Origin: Holophagales bacterium UBA5704
GTDB taxonomy: Bacteria; Acidobacteriota; Thermoanaerobaculia; Multivoradales; UBA5704
Assembly: GCA_002420005.1 (NCBI GenBank)
Contig: DIHE01000054.1
Coordinates: 1-64,000, forward strand
DNA length: 64,000 nucleotides
Reading direction: 5' to 3'
The notes under the pieces were generated by a model. The model saw nothing but the letters and a program-made list of their open reading frames with translations, was not told the origin of the DNA and did no database searches. This document shows, piece by piece, positions 62,823-64,000 of the stretch. Each line of letters opens with the position of its first letter. Position 1 is the stretch's first letter. A program made the position numbers and the translations under genes.

Positions 62823-63137
62823 GGGTACTCCTTTTCGACGACTGCGCGGAGGGCGTGGTGCTGTGCCGGCGTCAGATCCCCGCGCTCGTTCTTCGGATAG
62901 ACAAACAGCATGAGGATCGTCTCGGAGGCGGTGTGCCAGAAATAGATCACCCGCGCGCCCCCACGCTTGCCCTTGGCCGAGGGCACCCCAACGGTGCTTC
63001 CGAAGCCCGCCGCCACCGGGGATCACCTTGCCTGCGGCAGGCTGCTGGACGAACTCCAGCTGGAGCGCCCGATACTCCTCTGGGGTCAGGACTTCGCCGA
63101 TCCTCGCTGTGAAGAACCTGGTCTCCACGATGACCAC
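62819..63137 (-). pseudogene. Frameshifted RelE/HigB-like toxin
   Basis: One frame gives MVIVETRFFTARIGEVLTPE to VIPGGGGLRKHRW, the other KGKRGGARVIYFWHTASETI to HHALRAVVEKEYP. Together they make a complete RelE-family toxin of about 105 residues. The shift lies at a run of four C on the plus strand (62986-62989): removing one base gives RW-VPSAK-GKRGG, the spacing seen in relatives. Either the toxin is inactivated or the base is a sequencing error. GTG/ATG start at 63137. Confidence 0.85.
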
Positions 63138-63523
63138 GGCGCTGATCGTGCGCCAATGGCGCAGAGCTTATCAAGGTCGGGATGAAGGCGGCTTTTGGGC
63201 TCGGGCGGGGCCGGCGCACGTCGCCGTCACGGGCCCCGGGTTCGAGACCGGCTCCTCCACCGTCCTGCCAGCGAGGATACGCGCTTTGAATCCTTGGAGC
63301 CGGCTTCCGGCCGGCCCCGGCGGCAACAGGTGCCACCTCAGTATGCGGCGGAAGCGCAAGCAGTCTAAAACTGACACACCCCGGCGGTGCTCCCTACTCC
63401 ACAGGCCCCGGCCAGCCCCTGCTGCCCTTGCGTGATTTCTGCTCTTTCACCTGGCACCTGCCGAGCAGCACCTGCCGAGCACCTGCCGAGGGGGCCTCGC
63501 CGATGCGGCGGTCTACGCCCAGG
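63138..63523. other. Gap without recognised gene; short 11-bp repeats
   Basis: No supported coding frame. GCACCTGCCGA occurs at 63453-63463, 63467-63477 and 63478-63488. A T-arm-like string at 63236-63255 has no matching cloverleaf. The left part contains the promoter of the toxin-antitoxin operon. Confidence 0.5.
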
Positions 63524-64000
63524 TCACCGGGCTCGTCTTCCGGCTTCTCTGGCCGGGGGTGTGAGGAGCCGCCCCCACAGGCGGCGACACCGCGACGGGA
63601 GGTCGGAGAGGCGCGATTCGACCTCCCGCACGAGATCTTCGCGAAAAGGCCTGGCCAGGAGCTGCTGCACGTCCCATGCGTCCTGAGGACCTCCGGCATA
63701 GAGCTTCAGGAGGACCAGATCGGCGGCGCGGACGACGAGCGTTCCGCCGATGGGCTCCGCCCGTTCGAGGAGCCGCGTCTGCCAGGCGAATTTCCCGACG
63801 ACCACGTCGATCGGGCTCTCGCCGGGAGCCTGGAACCGCACCACACCCGCCAGGGGGTCGGTCAGGTCTCCCTTGCGGACATCGACGGCGATGCCACGGT
63901 CTCGCAAAGCGGCCCAGAGCTCGGGTCTCAAGCAGGAGGCATCGGCGGTGAACAGGTCGAGGTCGACGGTGGCGCGGTTGATCCCGTAGGCGGCAAGGGC
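63524..64000 (-). CDS. AbiEii-like nucleotidyltransferase, 5' end outside the window
   Basis: At least 158 residues; the frame stays open to the right edge, so the N-terminus is missing. It begins ALAAYGINRATVDLDLFTAD, where D-L-D is the metal-binding pair of the nucleotidyltransferase fold, then VVRFQAPGESPIDVVVGKF (third acidic residue), LVVRAADLVLLKLYAGGPQD and WDVQQLLARP, as in AbiEii / DUF1814 toxins or small MNT-like proteins. The partner would lie to the right of the window; the antitoxin-like remnant at 49.6 kb is too far to be its mate. Confidence 0.8.
   Translation of the reverse strand, partial: ALAAYGINRATVDLDLFTADASCLRPELWAALRDRGIAVDVRKGDLTDPLAGVVRFQAPGESPIDVVVGKFAWQTRLLERAEPIGGTLVVRAADLVLLKLYAGGPQDAWDVQQLLARPFREDLVREVESRLSDLPSRCRRLWGRLLTPPAREAGRRAR

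Noticed and set aside
63236..63262. tRNA gene suggested by GGGTTCGAGACC and CTCCTCCACC
   Set aside because: No matching acceptor, D or anticodon arms upstream or on the other strand.

Overview
This 64 kb window is GC-rich bacterial chromosome. No rRNA is present, so taxonomy is inference. A VWFA-related protein of the acidobacterial type, an ECF sigma factor overlapping a Ser/Thr kinase with TPR repeats, PD40 and YVTN beta-propellers and many secreted proteins of unknown function point to Acidobacteriota, possibly a Thermoanaerobaculia-like lineage. Signal peptides, lipoproteins, TolC/RND proteins and predicted outer-membrane barrels show a Gram-negative envelope.

Layout. 1-1.2 kb: 235-bp tandem repeats and a decayed Phd-type antitoxin. 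1.2-2.8 kb (minus): a translationally coupled ABM / metallophosphoesterase / NUDIX operon. 2.9-9.0 kb: TetR - TolC - RND adaptor - RND pump behind a promoter carrying its own operator. 9.2-12 kb: metalloprotease-propeller-barrel fusion. 12-22.6 kb: ECF sigma factor and kinase, then five secreted or lipoprotein genes; most junctions carry copies of one repeated hairpin module. 22.7-24.1 kb: an array of about 20 units of 63 bp. 24.4-35.4 kb: an envelope block with a minus-strand six-gene operon (STAND ATPase with WD40 repeats, FlgD-Ig-like secreted protein, two-TM protein, trypsin-like protease with helical tail, FadL-like outer-membrane protein, trypsin fold lacking its serine). On one side it is flanked by a Spy-like gene, on the other by a divergent ECF sigma / anti-sigma / Spy operon. 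Both Spy transcription units share a GTAACC-N16-yGTCTG promoter.

35.4-49.6 kb is mostly housekeeping: SulP transporter, 23S rRNA m5U methyltransferase-like, RNase Z-like MBL protein, archaeal-type GAPDH-like protein, class II ribonucleotide reductase behind an NrdR-like box, TlpA, OmpA, VWFA, methylmalonyl-CoA mutase large subunit, DUF3617. 49.6-55.4 kb is accessory: AbiEi remnant, a lower-GC protease plus coiled-coil gene pair, a zinc-ADH-like gene with an internal stop, and HipB/HipA. 55.4-58.2 kb: Sui1-like protein, tRNA-Gln, GltX, carbonic anhydrase. 58.2-64 kb: a DUF4143 ATPase with tandem palindromic operators, three secreted proteins, a UPF0175/DUF3368 toxin-antitoxin pair, a NadS-type antitoxin with a frameshifted RelE-like toxin, and an AbiEii-like nucleotidyltransferase running off the right edge.

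Best candidates for undescribed biology are the six-gene STAND-protease envelope operon with its shared ECF promoter, the V8-protease / coiled-coil pair, the repeated hairpin module between secreted-protein genes, and the 63-bp array. Family assignments come from motifs recognised by eye; no database search was possible.
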